Assembly: GCA_012800885.1 (NCBI GenBank)
Contig: JAAZIL010000083.1
Location: forward strand, 1-30,567
From: Candidatus Dojkabacteria bacterium
GTDB taxonomy: Bacteria > Patescibacteriota > Dojkabacteria > SC72
DNA length: 30,567 bases
Direction: 5' to 3'
Below, piece by piece: positions 8,266 to 16,272 of the stretch. How positions within the stretch are numbered: the first letter of the stretch is position 1; the number at the start of each line of letters is the position of its first letter. The notes under the pieces were generated by a model. That model was not told the origin of the DNA. It saw only the letters and a list, made by a program, of their open reading frames with translations, and did no database searches. The translations under genes were made by a program, and so were the position numbers.

Positions 8266-10071
8266 TTAATTCTTACCCTTTATCTCTCTGTAAAATCTAC
8301 CTCTTTTTTTAATAAGTTCCTTCCAAGAACCATTCTCTACAATAAATCCATCACTAAATACATAGATCCTATCAAAATTCTTTAATACATCTGTATCTCT
8401 ACTAATTAATATTACTGTTTTAGAAGGACCTGCAAATTTAAATATCTCCTTAATCATTCTCTCTCTAGAAGGAGAATCTATAAATGTAAAAGGTTCATCA
8501 AGAATAAAGACCTCTCTGTTTCTGTATAACATTCTGGCTATTGCTAACCTCTGCCAATAGCCTGTAGATAACTCTTTACCATCTAGATGTTTACCGAGTA
8601 CAAATGTATCTGTAATACCCTCTTTATTCATAAACTTGTCTATCTCACATATTCTTAATACTCTGTTGTACAGTTCTTTGTTTATCTTCTTTCTGTTACT
8701 TGTTAGTGTAATATTCTCTCTAATACTAAAACTGTAATTAACAAAATTCTGAAAAGTAACAGTTATCTTTCTCTTTAACTCACCTCTATCTAACTCTTTA
8801 ACAGAGTATCCTCCTACAAGATAATCTCCTGATGTAATCTCATACAAACCAGTTAACACTTTTACTAAACTACTCTTACCTGTACTATCTGCACCAAAAA
8901 ATGATACTCTTTCACCAGGTTTTATCTTAAATGTAATATCTTCTAAAACTTTTTTCTCTGGTTCATCTGGATATGCAAAATCTAATTTAAGAAACTCTAT
9001 CTCAGGAGTTCCTTTCGGTAATTTAGCATAACCGTGTCTCTCATCTCCGAAACCCCTGTAATTTACAAAATCAAAATATTTCGATGTATATGCTAAATAG
9101 CTACTTAGCAATCCCACAGTATTTAATACATGGAAGAAACTACTGTATATAACTGTAATGTAGTTGAAGAGAGCACTAAATATACCGATGGTTATCCTGT
9201 TTACTACCGAATAGGCAACAAGATATATTATGTACATATATTTAAAGAATTCCCCTATTACAGAGCCGAATATCTGATCCATTCTAAAATGTTTTCTTCT
9301 CTCAAACAGACCTTTAATATATCTATCTTTGGAGTAGATAAATTTCTCTCTCAAAAAATCATAGGAGTTAGCTACCCTTAATTCACTAAAATTCCTAATA
9401 TCCATACTAAGTGTATAGAAGATGTAATTAGAGAGTTTTAATTCTCCCATCTGTTTGTCATCATACTTCTGTATCTTACTCCTATTAATATGTGAGAGTA
9501 TTACCTCAGGAAGTACAAAGAGAGAGAGAAGAAGTACAGACCATCCTAAATAGGAATAGAGAATAAAGAAGGCAGTTACCCCTCTCGCTAACTGATACAT
9601 AATAGTGGAGAAAGAATCATATGAGAGAAGTAGGTTGTTTATTGAATAGTTTGGAATAAACTCTATTAAATTAAGTAGCTCTGGTTTCTCCATATCTTGA
9701 AGGTTAGTAGTAGATACCTTACTTATCATCTCTACATTGGTATCTCTCCATACTTTTTCACTCAAGTTCGTACTAAAATGAATTCTAATCTTGTCACCTA
9801 TTAGGACAAAAAGCATCAGTAAAAGAGAGATACAGAGATAGAAGAAAGAGTCAGTTGCAATGTATTGACCTAAGTTGAATGAATCGAATTCTCTGATTAC
9901 CAATACAGTTGCATCTAGAAATTTACCTGCTACATTTATACCTATCATCTCTGATGCTGTAACTACAACAAAGAGAATATCTCTAATTAATACATCTTTA
10001 GTATATCTACCATAGAAAAACTTTACTGTTTCTATCAACGTATCTATCTTCTCTTGTATAATACCCTTCAT
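8266..10071 (-). CDS. ABC exporter: fused membrane and ATPase domains
   Basis: 601 residues. The N-terminal half holds several hydrophobic segments (about 28-50, 80-98, 165-200 and 285-330), as in the membrane domain of type IV exporters. The C-terminal half is an ATPase: Walker A GADSTGKSS at 393-401, Q-loop in VTFQNF, signature LSTGYWQR at 501-508, and Walker B FILDEP with D525-E526. The order and size match half-transporters that dimerise to export lipids, peptides or drugs. Oddities: Walker A has S where a second G is usual, the signature is LSTGY instead of LSGGQ, and the switch histidine is Arg (ISRDTD, R558). It stands alone, divergent from 10097 with only 25 bp between the two start codons. 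Substrate unknown. Confidence 0.88.
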   Translation of the reverse strand: MKGIIQEKIDTLIETVKFFYGRYTKDVLIRDILFVVVTASEMIGINVAGKFLDATVLVIREFDSFNLGQYIATDSFFYLCISLLLMLFVLIGDKIRIHFSTNLSEKVWRDTNVEMISKVSTTNLQDMEKPELLNLIEFIPNYSINNLLLSYDSFSTIMYQLARGVTAFFILYSYLGWSVLLLSLFVLPEVILSHINRSKIQKYDDKQMGELKLSNYIFYTLSMDIRNFSELRVANSYDFLREKFIYSKDRYIKGLFERRKHFRMDQIFGSVIGEFFKYMYIIYLVAYSVVNRITIGIFSALFNYITVIYSSFFHVLNTVGLLSSYLAYTSKYFDFVNYRGFGDERHGYAKLPKGTPEIEFLKLDFAYPDEPEKKVLEDITFKIKPGERVSFFGADSTGKSSLVKVLTGLYEITSGDYLVGGYSVKELDRGELKRKITVTFQNFVNYSFSIRENITLTSNRKKINKELYNRVLRICEIDKFMNKEGITDTFVLGKHLDGKELSTGYWQRLAIARMLYRNREVFILDEPFTFIDSPSRERMIKEIFKFAGPSKTVILISRDTDVLKNFDRIYVFSDGFIVENGSWKELIKKRGRFYREIKGKN

Positions 10072-10079
10072 ACTGAATA

Positions 10080-10085
10080 TATAAT
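10080..10085 (+). promoter_or_regulatory. -10 box for the SprT-like gene
   Basis: TATAAT ends 11 nt before the ATG at 10097. No convincing -35 is visible. The ABC gene starts only 25 bp away on the other strand, so each promoter must overlap the other gene's start region. A start site near 10092 would give an almost leaderless mRNA. Confidence 0.4.
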
Positions 10086-10096
10086 ATCATGTCTAA

Positions 10097-10555
10097 ATGG
10101 TTAGAGATAACAAATACCTGGAAAATATACTATACGATATATGGGAGACTCACTTCTCTGATGTAGCAAGATTAAATCTAGTAATAATAAAATATGGGAA
10201 ACATTCTAAAAGACAGTTAGGGAGTATTAAACTGATAAAAGACAGAGATACCTTTGATAAGTACCTAGAGAGATACAATTACAGTAAGAAGATGTTTGAT
10301 AATCACTCTATCTCGTTAATAACTGTAACAAGATACTTTAAATATAACTATGTACCTGAATATGTAGTTAGATCTACAGTAGCACATGAGTTGTGTCACT
10401 ATGCTCATGGTTTTAGCTCTCCTCTTAAGAAGAGATACAAGTATCCCCATCAGGGAGGTGTTGTAAAGAGAGAGTTAGAAGAGAGAGGATTACTAAATAT
10501 CTATACTGATTCAAAGAAGTGGTTGAAGAATAACTGGGTATCTGTTATTTCTTAA
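10097..10555 (+). CDS. SprT-like zinc metallopeptidase
   Basis: 152 residues. It has a zinc-protease core AHELCHYAHG (HExxH plus a following H-G) near residues 96-105, and a further His in YPHQGG that fits the third zinc ligand of SprT-like or related gluzincin folds. The ending resembles the short helical tail of SprT-like domains. No signal peptide or membrane segment, so it is probably cytoplasmic. It is followed after 55 bp by an XRE-type regulator on the same strand. HExxH-peptidase/XRE pairs (for example ImmA-ImmR) are proteolytic switches, so a regulatory role is possible. A SprT-like role in DNA-protein crosslink turnover is the alternative. Confidence 0.7.
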   Translation: MVRDNKYLENILYDIWETHFSDVARLNLVIIKYGKHSKRQLGSIKLIKDRDTFDKYLERYNYSKKMFDNHSISLITVTRYFKYNYVPEYVVRSTVAHELCHYAHGFSSPLKKRYKYPHQGGVVKRELEERGLLNIYTDSKKWLKNNWVSVIS

Positions 10556-10596
10556 ACAAGAAAAAACATTCTATACACTTCCATTTCCCTACCCTT

Positions 10597-10602
10597 TACA
10601 AT
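10597..10602 (+). promoter_or_regulatory. -10 box for the XRE regulator
   Basis: TACAAT ends 8 nt before the ATG at 10611, so transcription would begin at or within a few bases of the start codon. A poor -35 (TATACA at 10572-10577, 19-nt spacer) is the best I can find. Confidence 0.35.
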
Positions 10603-10610
10603 TCTTAAAT

Positions 10611-11150
10611 ATGAAACAGAGCTATATAGGAGAGAATATCCGTATTTACAGAGAGAGAGCAAATCTAACACAACAAGAATTAGCAGACAAAGTAGGTATT
10701 ACTTGGGAGATGATATCTAGATATGAGAGAGATGAGAGTATGCCTTACAAAAAGCTTGAGAATATATCAAAGGCGTTAGATGTTTCTAAATCTCAATTAC
10801 TAGAGAAACACACTCCTGAGAGATACAGCACTATGCAGTACAAGATACCTCTGTTTGTGAAATTACCTAAATCATGTAAATTCCATCCTACACAGACTAA
10901 TTACTTCTACATATGTCCAGAGTGGATACTACAGAGAGATAGGGACTGTATTGCAATTGATACATCATTAATAATTAATGATGAGAGTCCCTTCAGTAGA
11001 GATGGGGTAGTATATGTATCAATTAACATTAAACCAGAGATAGATGATTACATCTTAATTAAACAGAACAAGGGTTTAGTAATAGATAGATACAAGGGTG
11101 ACAATTCAAATGTTTTAGGAAAAATCTTAGCACAGGAGATTAGATATTAA
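10611..11150 (+). CDS. XRE-family transcriptional regulator with S24-like C-terminus
   Basis: 179 residues. Residues about 6-62 are a helix-turn-helix of the Cro/cI type (IRIYRERANLTQQELADKVG, then ISRYERDESMP). The C-terminal region (about 110-179) looks like a LexA/cI-type S24 domain: DDYILIKQNKGLVIDRYKGD then NVLGKIL matches the usual end of that fold. The canonical G-D-S-M serine motif is absent, so self-cleavage is doubtful. It probably acts as a dimeric repressor. It lies 55 bp after the HExxH peptidase and is followed by a palindromic terminator at 11173-11198. Confidence 0.75.
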   Translation: MKQSYIGENIRIYRERANLTQQELADKVGITWEMISRYERDESMPYKKLENISKALDVSKSQLLEKHTPERYSTMQYKIPLFVKLPKSCKFHPTQTNYFYICPEWILQRDRDCIAIDTSLIINDESPFSRDGVVYVSINIKPEIDDYILIKQNKGLVIDRYKGDNSNVLGKILAQEIRY

Positions 11151-11172
11151 GTTTACACTATTCTAAAAACAA

Positions 11173-11198
11173 AAAAGGGACTCATATGAGTCCCTTTT
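11173..11198. terminator. Palindromic terminator between the XRE gene and groEL
   Basis: A perfect palindrome with core GGGACTCATATGAGTCCC, extended by four A on the left and four T on the right. On the minus strand, after groEL, the stem is followed by TTTTTTGTTTTT, a strong T-tract. On the plus strand only TTTT follows. It therefore mainly ends groESL transcription and may serve both directions. Confidence 0.85.
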
Positions 11199-11214
11199 AC
11201 CTCTAACAATGATA

Positions 11215-12834
11215 TTACATCATACCATCCATACCACCACCCATAGGAACTGGAGCTTCTTTCTCTTCTGGTAATTCTGCTACAACTGCTTCTGTTGTAA
11301 TTAACATAGTAGCAACAGATGCAGCATTTATTAATGCAAGTCTAGTAACCTTAACAGGATCAATAATACCCTCTTTAAGCATATCTACATACTCATCTGT
11401 TTTAGCATTGTAACCTGTACTACCACCACACTTAGATGCAACTACTGCACCATCTTGTCCTGCATTCTCCGCTATCTGTTTAAGAGGTTCATCTAAAATA
11501 CCTCTTAATATCTCTAAACCTAATTGTTCATCAGCATCATCATATTTAACATCATTAAGAACCTCTCTTGCATTTAAGAATGCTAAACCACCACCAGCAA
11601 CAACACCTTCTTCAATAGCTGCTCTTGTAGCATTTATTGCATCCTCTACTCTTGCCTTCTTCTCCTTAGCCTCTACCTCTGAAGCTGCACCTACTTTTAC
11701 TACTGCTACACCACCAGAGAGTTTTGCAAGTCTCTCTTGTAATTTCTCTTTGTCATAATCAGAAGTAGTTTGTTCTATCTGTGCCTTTATCTCTGCAATC
11801 CTTTTTTCAATTTCACTACCCTTACTACCTCCTTCAACTATTACGGTGTCTTCTTTAGTAATGATTACTTTCTTAGCACTACCTAAATCATTAATATCAA
11901 CAGAATCTAATGTCTTACCAACTTCTTCTGATACAAATTCTGCACCTGTTAATATTGCAATATCTCTTAACATCTCTTTCTTTCTATCTCCAAACCCTGG
12001 AGCCTTAACAGCTACCACATTAAGAGTACCTCTTAATTTGTTTACAACTAGTGTAGCTAATGCTTGATTCTCAATATCATCAGCAATAATTACCAGAGGT
12101 CTATCTGCTGCAGATAGAACCTTCTCTGCAATAGCCTGTATATCTTGTAAACTAGATAGTTTTTTGTCTGTAACAAAAATATATGGATTATCCATAACTG
12201 CCTCTAATGTCTCTGTATCTGTTACAAAGTATGCACTAACATACCCTTGATCAAACTGCATACCCTCTGTATACTCCACCTCATCATCAAAACCTTTTGC
12301 TTCCTCTACTGTAATTACTCCATCTTTTCCTACTTTCTCAAATACCCCTGCAATCATCTCTCCTAGCTCTTTGTCATTGTTTGAAGATATTGTAGCTACA
12401 TGAGATATCTCTTCCTGTTTTTTAATCTTTTTAGAAGATTTTGTTAACTCATCTATTACAATACTAACTGCCCTATCTAAACCCCTTTTAAGTGCAATTG
12501 GGTTAGCTCCTGCTGCTACATTTCTAAAGCCTGCATGAGCTATTGCTTGGGCAAGAACAATAACGGTAGTAGTACCATCCCCTGCTAAATCATTAACCCT
12601 GTTTGATGCTTCTTTGAGCATCTCAACTCCAACATTCTTGAAAGGATCTTTAACCTCTATCTCTTTAGCAACTGTAACACCATCTTTAGTAACAACCTGT
12701 GAACCAAAAGACTTTGCAATAGCTACATTCCTACCCTTAGGTCCTAATGTAGTCTTAACTGCATCTGCAATTGTATCTATACCCTCTTTAAGGGCTTTTC
12801 TTGCTTGCTCTTCATACTGTACTTCTTTTGCCAT
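11215..12834 (-). CDS. groEL: Chaperonin GroEL (60 kDa)
   Basis: I place the start at the ATG at 12834 (MAKEVQYEEQARKAL), as in all GroEL proteins. An upstream in-frame ATG at 12873 overlaps groES and adds 13 unrelated residues. The product is 539 residues, the normal family length. Visible hallmarks: TTLGPKGRNV, the ATP-binding AGDGTTT, the KVGAASEVEAKEKKARVEDA region with the catalytic Asp, AIEEGVVAGGG, and the C-terminal GGGMDGMM tail. It forms the 14-subunit folding cage with GroES. The gene follows groES by 28 nt and shares its CIRCE-controlled promoter. No SD is visible. Confidence 0.98.
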   Translation of the reverse strand: MAKEVQYEEQARKALKEGIDTIADAVKTTLGPKGRNVAIAKSFGSQVVTKDGVTVAKEIEVKDPFKNVGVEMLKEASNRVNDLAGDGTTTVIVLAQAIAHAGFRNVAAGANPIALKRGLDRAVSIVIDELTKSSKKIKKQEEISHVATISSNNDKELGEMIAGVFEKVGKDGVITVEEAKGFDDEVEYTEGMQFDQGYVSAYFVTDTETLEAVMDNPYIFVTDKKLSSLQDIQAIAEKVLSAADRPLVIIADDIENQALATLVVNKLRGTLNVVAVKAPGFGDRKKEMLRDIAILTGAEFVSEEVGKTLDSVDINDLGSAKKVIITKEDTVIVEGGSKGSEIEKRIAEIKAQIEQTTSDYDKEKLQERLAKLSGGVAVVKVGAASEVEAKEKKARVEDAINATRAAIEEGVVAGGGLAFLNAREVLNDVKYDDADEQLGLEILRGILDEPLKQIAENAGQDGAVVASKCGGSTGYNAKTDEYVDMLKEGIIDPVKVTRLALINAASVATMLITTEAVVAELPEEKEAPVPMGGGMDGMM

Positions 12835-12862
12835 AGTAGTTTGTAAGTAAAAATTTAAGTAG

Positions 12863-13165
12863 TTATTTAGCAATAGCTAAGATATCCTCAGCATCTAAGA
12901 TATATACCTCTTCCTCATTAACTTCTATCTCTTCAGGTGAATATTTTTTGAAATATATTAAATCACCAACCTTAACATCAAATTTTAATACTTTACCCTC
13001 TTTGTCTTTTCCTTTTCCTAACTTAATGACAGTTCCAAAAGAAGGCTTCTTCTCATCTGATGCACTGGGAGGTATTACTAAACCACCTGGAGTCTTCTCT
13101 TCAATCTCTTGAGGTTTAACCAACACTCTGTTTCCTAAAGGTTGAATATTAATATCTTTGCTCAT
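12863..13165 (-). CDS. groES: Co-chaperonin GroES
   Basis: 100 residues, the usual size. It has the GNRVLVKPQEIEEKTPGGLVIP segment that includes the mobile loop binding GroEL, followed by FGTVIKLGKGK and a C-terminal EEEVYILDAEDILAI. It is the first gene of groESL. The promoter and operator lie at 13187-13244. Confidence 0.98.
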   Translation of the reverse strand: MSKDINIQPLGNRVLVKPQEIEEKTPGGLVIPPSASDEKKPSFGTVIKLGKGKDKEGKVLKFDVKVGDLIYFKKYSPEEIEVNEEEVYILDAEDILAIAK

Positions 13166-13186
13166 CTCTAATTAGTAATAATTTAA

Positions 13187-13213
13187 TTAGCAATTTAAAC
13201 TACAGACTGCTAA
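13187..13213 (-). promoter_or_regulatory. CIRCE-type operator of groESL
   Basis: An inverted repeat TTAGCA (13187-13192) and TGCTAA (13208-13213) separated by exactly 15 nt. This matches the outer six bases of both CIRCE arms (consensus TTAGCACTC-N9-GAGTGCTAA). The inner three bases of each arm are not conserved. It begins 2 bp after the -10 box. HrcA, the CIRCE-binding repressor, is encoded in the same window. Confidence 0.75.
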
Positions 13214-13215
13214 GA

Positions 13216-13244
13216 ATTTTAAACTGATATCCTGAATATGTCAA
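13216..13244 (-). promoter_or_regulatory. Promoter of groESL
   Basis: TTGACA (13239-13244), a 17-nt spacer, then TAAAAT (13216-13221). The -35 box overlaps the TGA stop codon of the upstream gene (13241-13243). The start site falls in the CIRCE arm, giving a leader of about 45 nt. The spacing matches that of the hrcA promoter. Confidence 0.8.
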
Positions 13245-13843
13245 TATCTACTCCCTTTTACCACAATATTACTCTCTAGTAACTCAATATTTTCCAGATA
13301 CCTACCTACAAAACCATTCTCATTCAAGGTTACAATAGAGTCTGCAATACCTCTGTTTACCTTCTCTACCCACTTACTGTATCCTCTCATAGAGAAAGGC
13401 CCTACATATATATCTGTGATATACAGTTGTGCAGTTTGCATCTCATCTTTGTTAACATCACATGAGATCCATAGATATATCTTCTTGTAACTAAGTTTTA
13501 AAAACAGATCCCATCTCCCATGCTTAGGTATAATGTAGATGGAAGTAAGGTGAATACCATCTCCTAAATAGTCATCAATTACATCAAAAAGAATAGCCCC
13601 TATCTCTTCTAGCTCTAACTCCAGAGACTCCGTATACTCCATAGAGAGTACAAAGTCAGTTATCTTCTCCTGTATATCTACATCCTTAACACTATCAGGA
13701 GATACTGTATTCTGTTCTAACATACTATTCTCAAACTCTCCTTGCCATCTGGTGTAAGAGTACAGAAGGAAGAAAAGAAGGAGAAGTAGAAAAAAAAACA
13801 GAGTTGCACAGAGTAGTAAGGAGGCTCTAAAAAATTTCTTCAT
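13241..13843 (-). CDS. Single-pass membrane protein of unknown function
   Basis: 200 residues. The N-terminus is a basic start (MKKFFR) followed by one very hydrophobic helix rich in Leu and Phe (about 7-28), then a predicted extracytoplasmic domain of alternating helices and strands with no Cys pair or catalytic motif I recognise. The ATG immediately follows the TAG stop of murJ (no intervening base), so translation is probably coupled and a role with the MurJ product in envelope growth is plausible. It ends in TGA, which shows that TGA is a stop here. Confidence 0.8.
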   Translation of the reverse strand: MKKFFRASLLLCATLFFFLLLLLFFLLYSYTRWQGEFENSMLEQNTVSPDSVKDVDIQEKITDFVLSMEYTESLELELEEIGAILFDVIDDYLGDGIHLTSIYIIPKHGRWDLFLKLSYKKIYLWISCDVNKDEMQTAQLYITDIYVGPFSMRGYSKWVEKVNRGIADSIVTLNENGFVGRYLENIELLESNIVVKGSRY

Positions 13844-15625
13844 CTATGAATTCACTAAATTATGACCATTAGTAATCTTACCCATTATTCTCTTAAGAAT
13901 ATTCAGAGACATCTTGTACTCCTTAGGAGAAAATATCCTCGAACCGATTAGGTAAGAGATTCCTCCATAGAGAGATACCGCTCCTGTTAAAACTATAATT
14001 GAAACTGTTCTAGTAGTATCTAATTTAAAATCAAAGAGTTTAAATACAAAATACATACCTAACATCATAATTAAAGTATTTACTGTTTTCATCAGAAGAG
14101 GATAAATAGTATCTTGCCAAGAGAGAACCTTTTTAACCCTTCCGAGAATAAAGAAGGAAACTACTGTTTGAACAAGATAGGCTAAACTTAAACTTAGAGC
14201 TAAGCCACCAACAGCTAGGTTAGACTCACCTCTTGTAGTACTCCATCTTAAGAAGTCTTGGAAGAAAGAGTTCACTACAGGGAGTACACCTCTCCCATTA
14301 GCTTGGGATAATTGAATCCATATCTGTTCCAAGATAGGCCTCCAGTCATAGTAATGGCTAAAGAAATTTGTAAGATAGTACGCACCGAGAAGATTAATAA
14401 CTATTCCAAAAGATATCGCTATTAACGGTTTCCAAGTATCTTTAAGAGCATAGAACGCTCTTAGAAGGATCTGTACTACTGTTTGACCAATTATTGATAC
14501 TGAAAGTAGAGCTAAAGACCATGCAGTGAGTAATGTGTCTTGCCAATCAAATGCACCTGTACCATATATTAATCTTACAATTGGTAACCTTAATACAAAC
14601 ATTACCCCTACTATTGGAAGTACTAGATAGAGAGCTAACTGTATAGAGTTGTTTAGAACTTTTCTAAACTCACTGTCTTCCTTTCTACTACTACATTTTG
14701 CTAAATCAGGTAATGCTACCTGAGCAATAGCACTACCTACAATACTTACAGGGAACATATGTAAGCTAAATGCAAATTTGTATGCACTTAATGCACCTGC
14801 TGAGAGGGTAAAACTAATAAAGGTGTTTACTATAGTGTTAAGCTGTTCTCCCAATATTCCTAACATCCTAGGAAAAGCAAGTTTAAAGGCTTTAACAACC
14901 CTGTTGTTATCATAATTATCTTTAATTTGTTGAGTTTTCTCTTTTGTCTTATCTCTGAAATACCTCAGTAACTTAGGTAACTGTATAACGAGATGTGCAA
15001 AGGAACCAATAATTGCAGATATTGCAATTCCAAGCACCCCAAAATCAAAGATCTTTACTAAGATATATGTACCTACAATCATTGCAATATTGTAGAAGAG
15101 AGGTGCTAGAGATGCTACAAAGAACTGTTTTCTTACCTGTAGATATGCTGTTACAAAAGCACTTACACTCAGCAATAAAGGAGAGAGTAAACCTATCCTA
15201 AATAGCAGAAGAAAGAGATCGTAGTCTGAAATATCTAATCTAAAACCTAAACCGAGAACGGTCTGAACATAATTATTATCTACTATCCAAGATGTAATAG
15301 TGGGAGCAAAAAGAAAGATGAGTAATACAACAAGTAAACATATTAAGAAAAAGTATTTAGTTAACTTTAAAAAAAGGATATTCAAACTACTCTTCCCTTT
15401 ATCATACAATTCATCACTAAGAATAGGGATAATAGCTGCGTTAATAGAGCCAGCAAGTAAAACCATAAATATTATATCTGGGATAGTAAAAGCAGCCCAG
15501 AAGATATCTAATTCATGAGATGCACCAAATAGCTGTGCAAATATTCTTAATTTCAAAAATCCTAATACTTTAGTAAGTAGTAGGACAAACATTAACATAA
15601 AAACACTATTTTTCTTTTTCGACAT
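13844..15625 (-). CDS. murJ: Lipid II flippase MurJ (MviN family)
   Basis: 593 residues with about 14 hydrophobic helices, typical of MOP-superfamily flippases that move lipid II across the membrane for peptidoglycan synthesis. Family signs: the N-terminal KVLGFLKLRIFAQLFG, then FTIPDIIFMVLLAGSINAAIIPIL, the YKFAFSLHMFPVSIVGSAIAQVALPDLA segment, and RAFYALKDTWKPLI. A loop of about 50 residues between late helices (HYYDWRPILEQIW to TTRGESN) is longer than usual. The start codon is ATG; the gene ends in TAG directly before the next gene. It is divergent from the ComF-like gene across 98 bp. Confidence 0.93.
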   Translation of the reverse strand: MSKKKNSVFMLMFVLLLTKVLGFLKLRIFAQLFGASHELDIFWAAFTIPDIIFMVLLAGSINAAIIPILSDELYDKGKSSLNILFLKLTKYFFLICLLVVLLIFLFAPTITSWIVDNNYVQTVLGLGFRLDISDYDLFLLLFRIGLLSPLLLSVSAFVTAYLQVRKQFFVASLAPLFYNIAMIVGTYILVKIFDFGVLGIAISAIIGSFAHLVIQLPKLLRYFRDKTKEKTQQIKDNYDNNRVVKAFKLAFPRMLGILGEQLNTIVNTFISFTLSAGALSAYKFAFSLHMFPVSIVGSAIAQVALPDLAKCSSRKEDSEFRKVLNNSIQLALYLVLPIVGVMFVLRLPIVRLIYGTGAFDWQDTLLTAWSLALLSVSIIGQTVVQILLRAFYALKDTWKPLIAISFGIVINLLGAYYLTNFFSHYYDWRPILEQIWIQLSQANGRGVLPVVNSFFQDFLRWSTTRGESNLAVGGLALSLSLAYLVQTVVSFFILGRVKKVLSWQDTIYPLLMKTVNTLIMMLGMYFVFKLFDFKLDTTRTVSIIVLTGAVSLYGGISYLIGSRIFSPKEYKMSLNILKRIMGKITNGHNLVNS

Positions 15626-15710
15626 CGAGTAAGTTTTAATATATTGAATTGGCGAACAATATCATAATAGAGAAGAGAAGAAATATCAAATATTTTTAAT
15701 AACTTCTCTA

Positions 15711-15716
15711 TACAAT
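15711..15716 (+). promoter_or_regulatory. -10 box for the ComF-like gene
   Basis: TACAAT ends 7 nt before the ATG at 15724, so the expected transcript start is at the initiation codon. No clear -35 is seen. The 98-bp spacer 15626-15723 holds nothing else I can name. Confidence 0.35.
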
Positions 15717-15723
15717 ATTATAC

Positions 15724-16272
15724 ATGAGTATAATAGATTATCTATTCCCTAAACAGTGTTTACTATGCTCTAGAATAGGATACGATATATGCCCTAAGTG
15801 TATAGTTAAAATCTCACACAGTTTACCTTCTTGCTGTATCTGTAATAATTTAAATAATGATTACCATACTCACACTTATTGTAGTACTACAGATATTCAA
15901 TGTTTTACTGGATGGTATTTAACTAAAGAAGTAAAACAGAAGATAGAGAGAAAGAAACAACTACAGATATACTCTGTACATAGATATCTACTAGAGCTAC
16001 TTATTGATTATCTTAATATAAATAACATCATTACTAATTCAAAAATCTTACCTCTTCCTACAGATGACTTTAAAACAGAGAGATTGAATAGATATTTAGC
16101 ACGGTGTATTAGGGGTAATAATAGTAACAATCTCCTCTATATAGGGGAGAGTACAAAAGATATAGATGTTCTTAGAAAAAAGAAGAGGCTTCTATTACAG
16201 AAGCCCCTACATTTACAAGTTTTAGTTCTCTTTACTCAAATAGGTCCTCCTCATCGAGAGGGAGAGGAGTAA
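15724..16272 (+). CDS. ComF-like protein, truncated or degenerate
   Basis: 182 residues. The N-terminus (MSIIDYLFPKQCLLC, then CPKC, then CCIC) is the zinc-ribbon start of ComF-type proteins, and ILPLPTDDFKTERLNRYLAR resembles the first strand and helix of the attached phosphoribosyltransferase-like domain. The following V-x-x-V-D-D-V-x-T-T-G nucleotide loop is missing. The last about 35 codons run through the terminator of the convergent gene and 41 nt antisense to it, so the tail is probably not native. ComF proteins help DNA uptake; this copy may be inactive or a minimal zinc-ribbon protein. Confidence 0.6.
   Translation: MSIIDYLFPKQCLLCSRIGYDICPKCIVKISHSLPSCCICNNLNNDYHTHTYCSTTDIQCFTGWYLTKEVKQKIERKKQLQIYSVHRYLLELLIDYLNINNIITNSKILPLPTDDFKTERLNRYLARCIRGNNSNNLLYIGESTKDIDVLRKKKRLLLQKPLHLQVLVLFTQIGPPHREGEE
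16176..16205 (-). terminator. Terminator of the ligase-like gene
   Basis: On the minus strand GGCTTCT, loop GTAAT, AGAAGCC (16187-16205), then TCTTCTTTTTT. This is a 7-bp stem with a fair T-tract, 26 nt after the ligase-like stop. It lies inside the 3' part of the convergent ComF-like frame. Confidence 0.65.

Noticed and set aside
8251..8268. Terminator after the ABC gene
   Set aside because: AAGG/CCTT gives a 4-bp stem without a real T-tract.
12835..12873. Upstream ATG for GroEL adding 13 residues
   Set aside because: It overlaps groES and the added residues match nothing; GroEL proteins start MAKE.
13241..13243. Recoded UGA, as in some CPR lineages
   Set aside because: A gene ends naturally with TGA here and all long frames are complete with TGA as stop.
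15013..15518. Plus-strand ORFs inside murJ
   Set aside because: They are antisense shadows of a strongly recognised gene.
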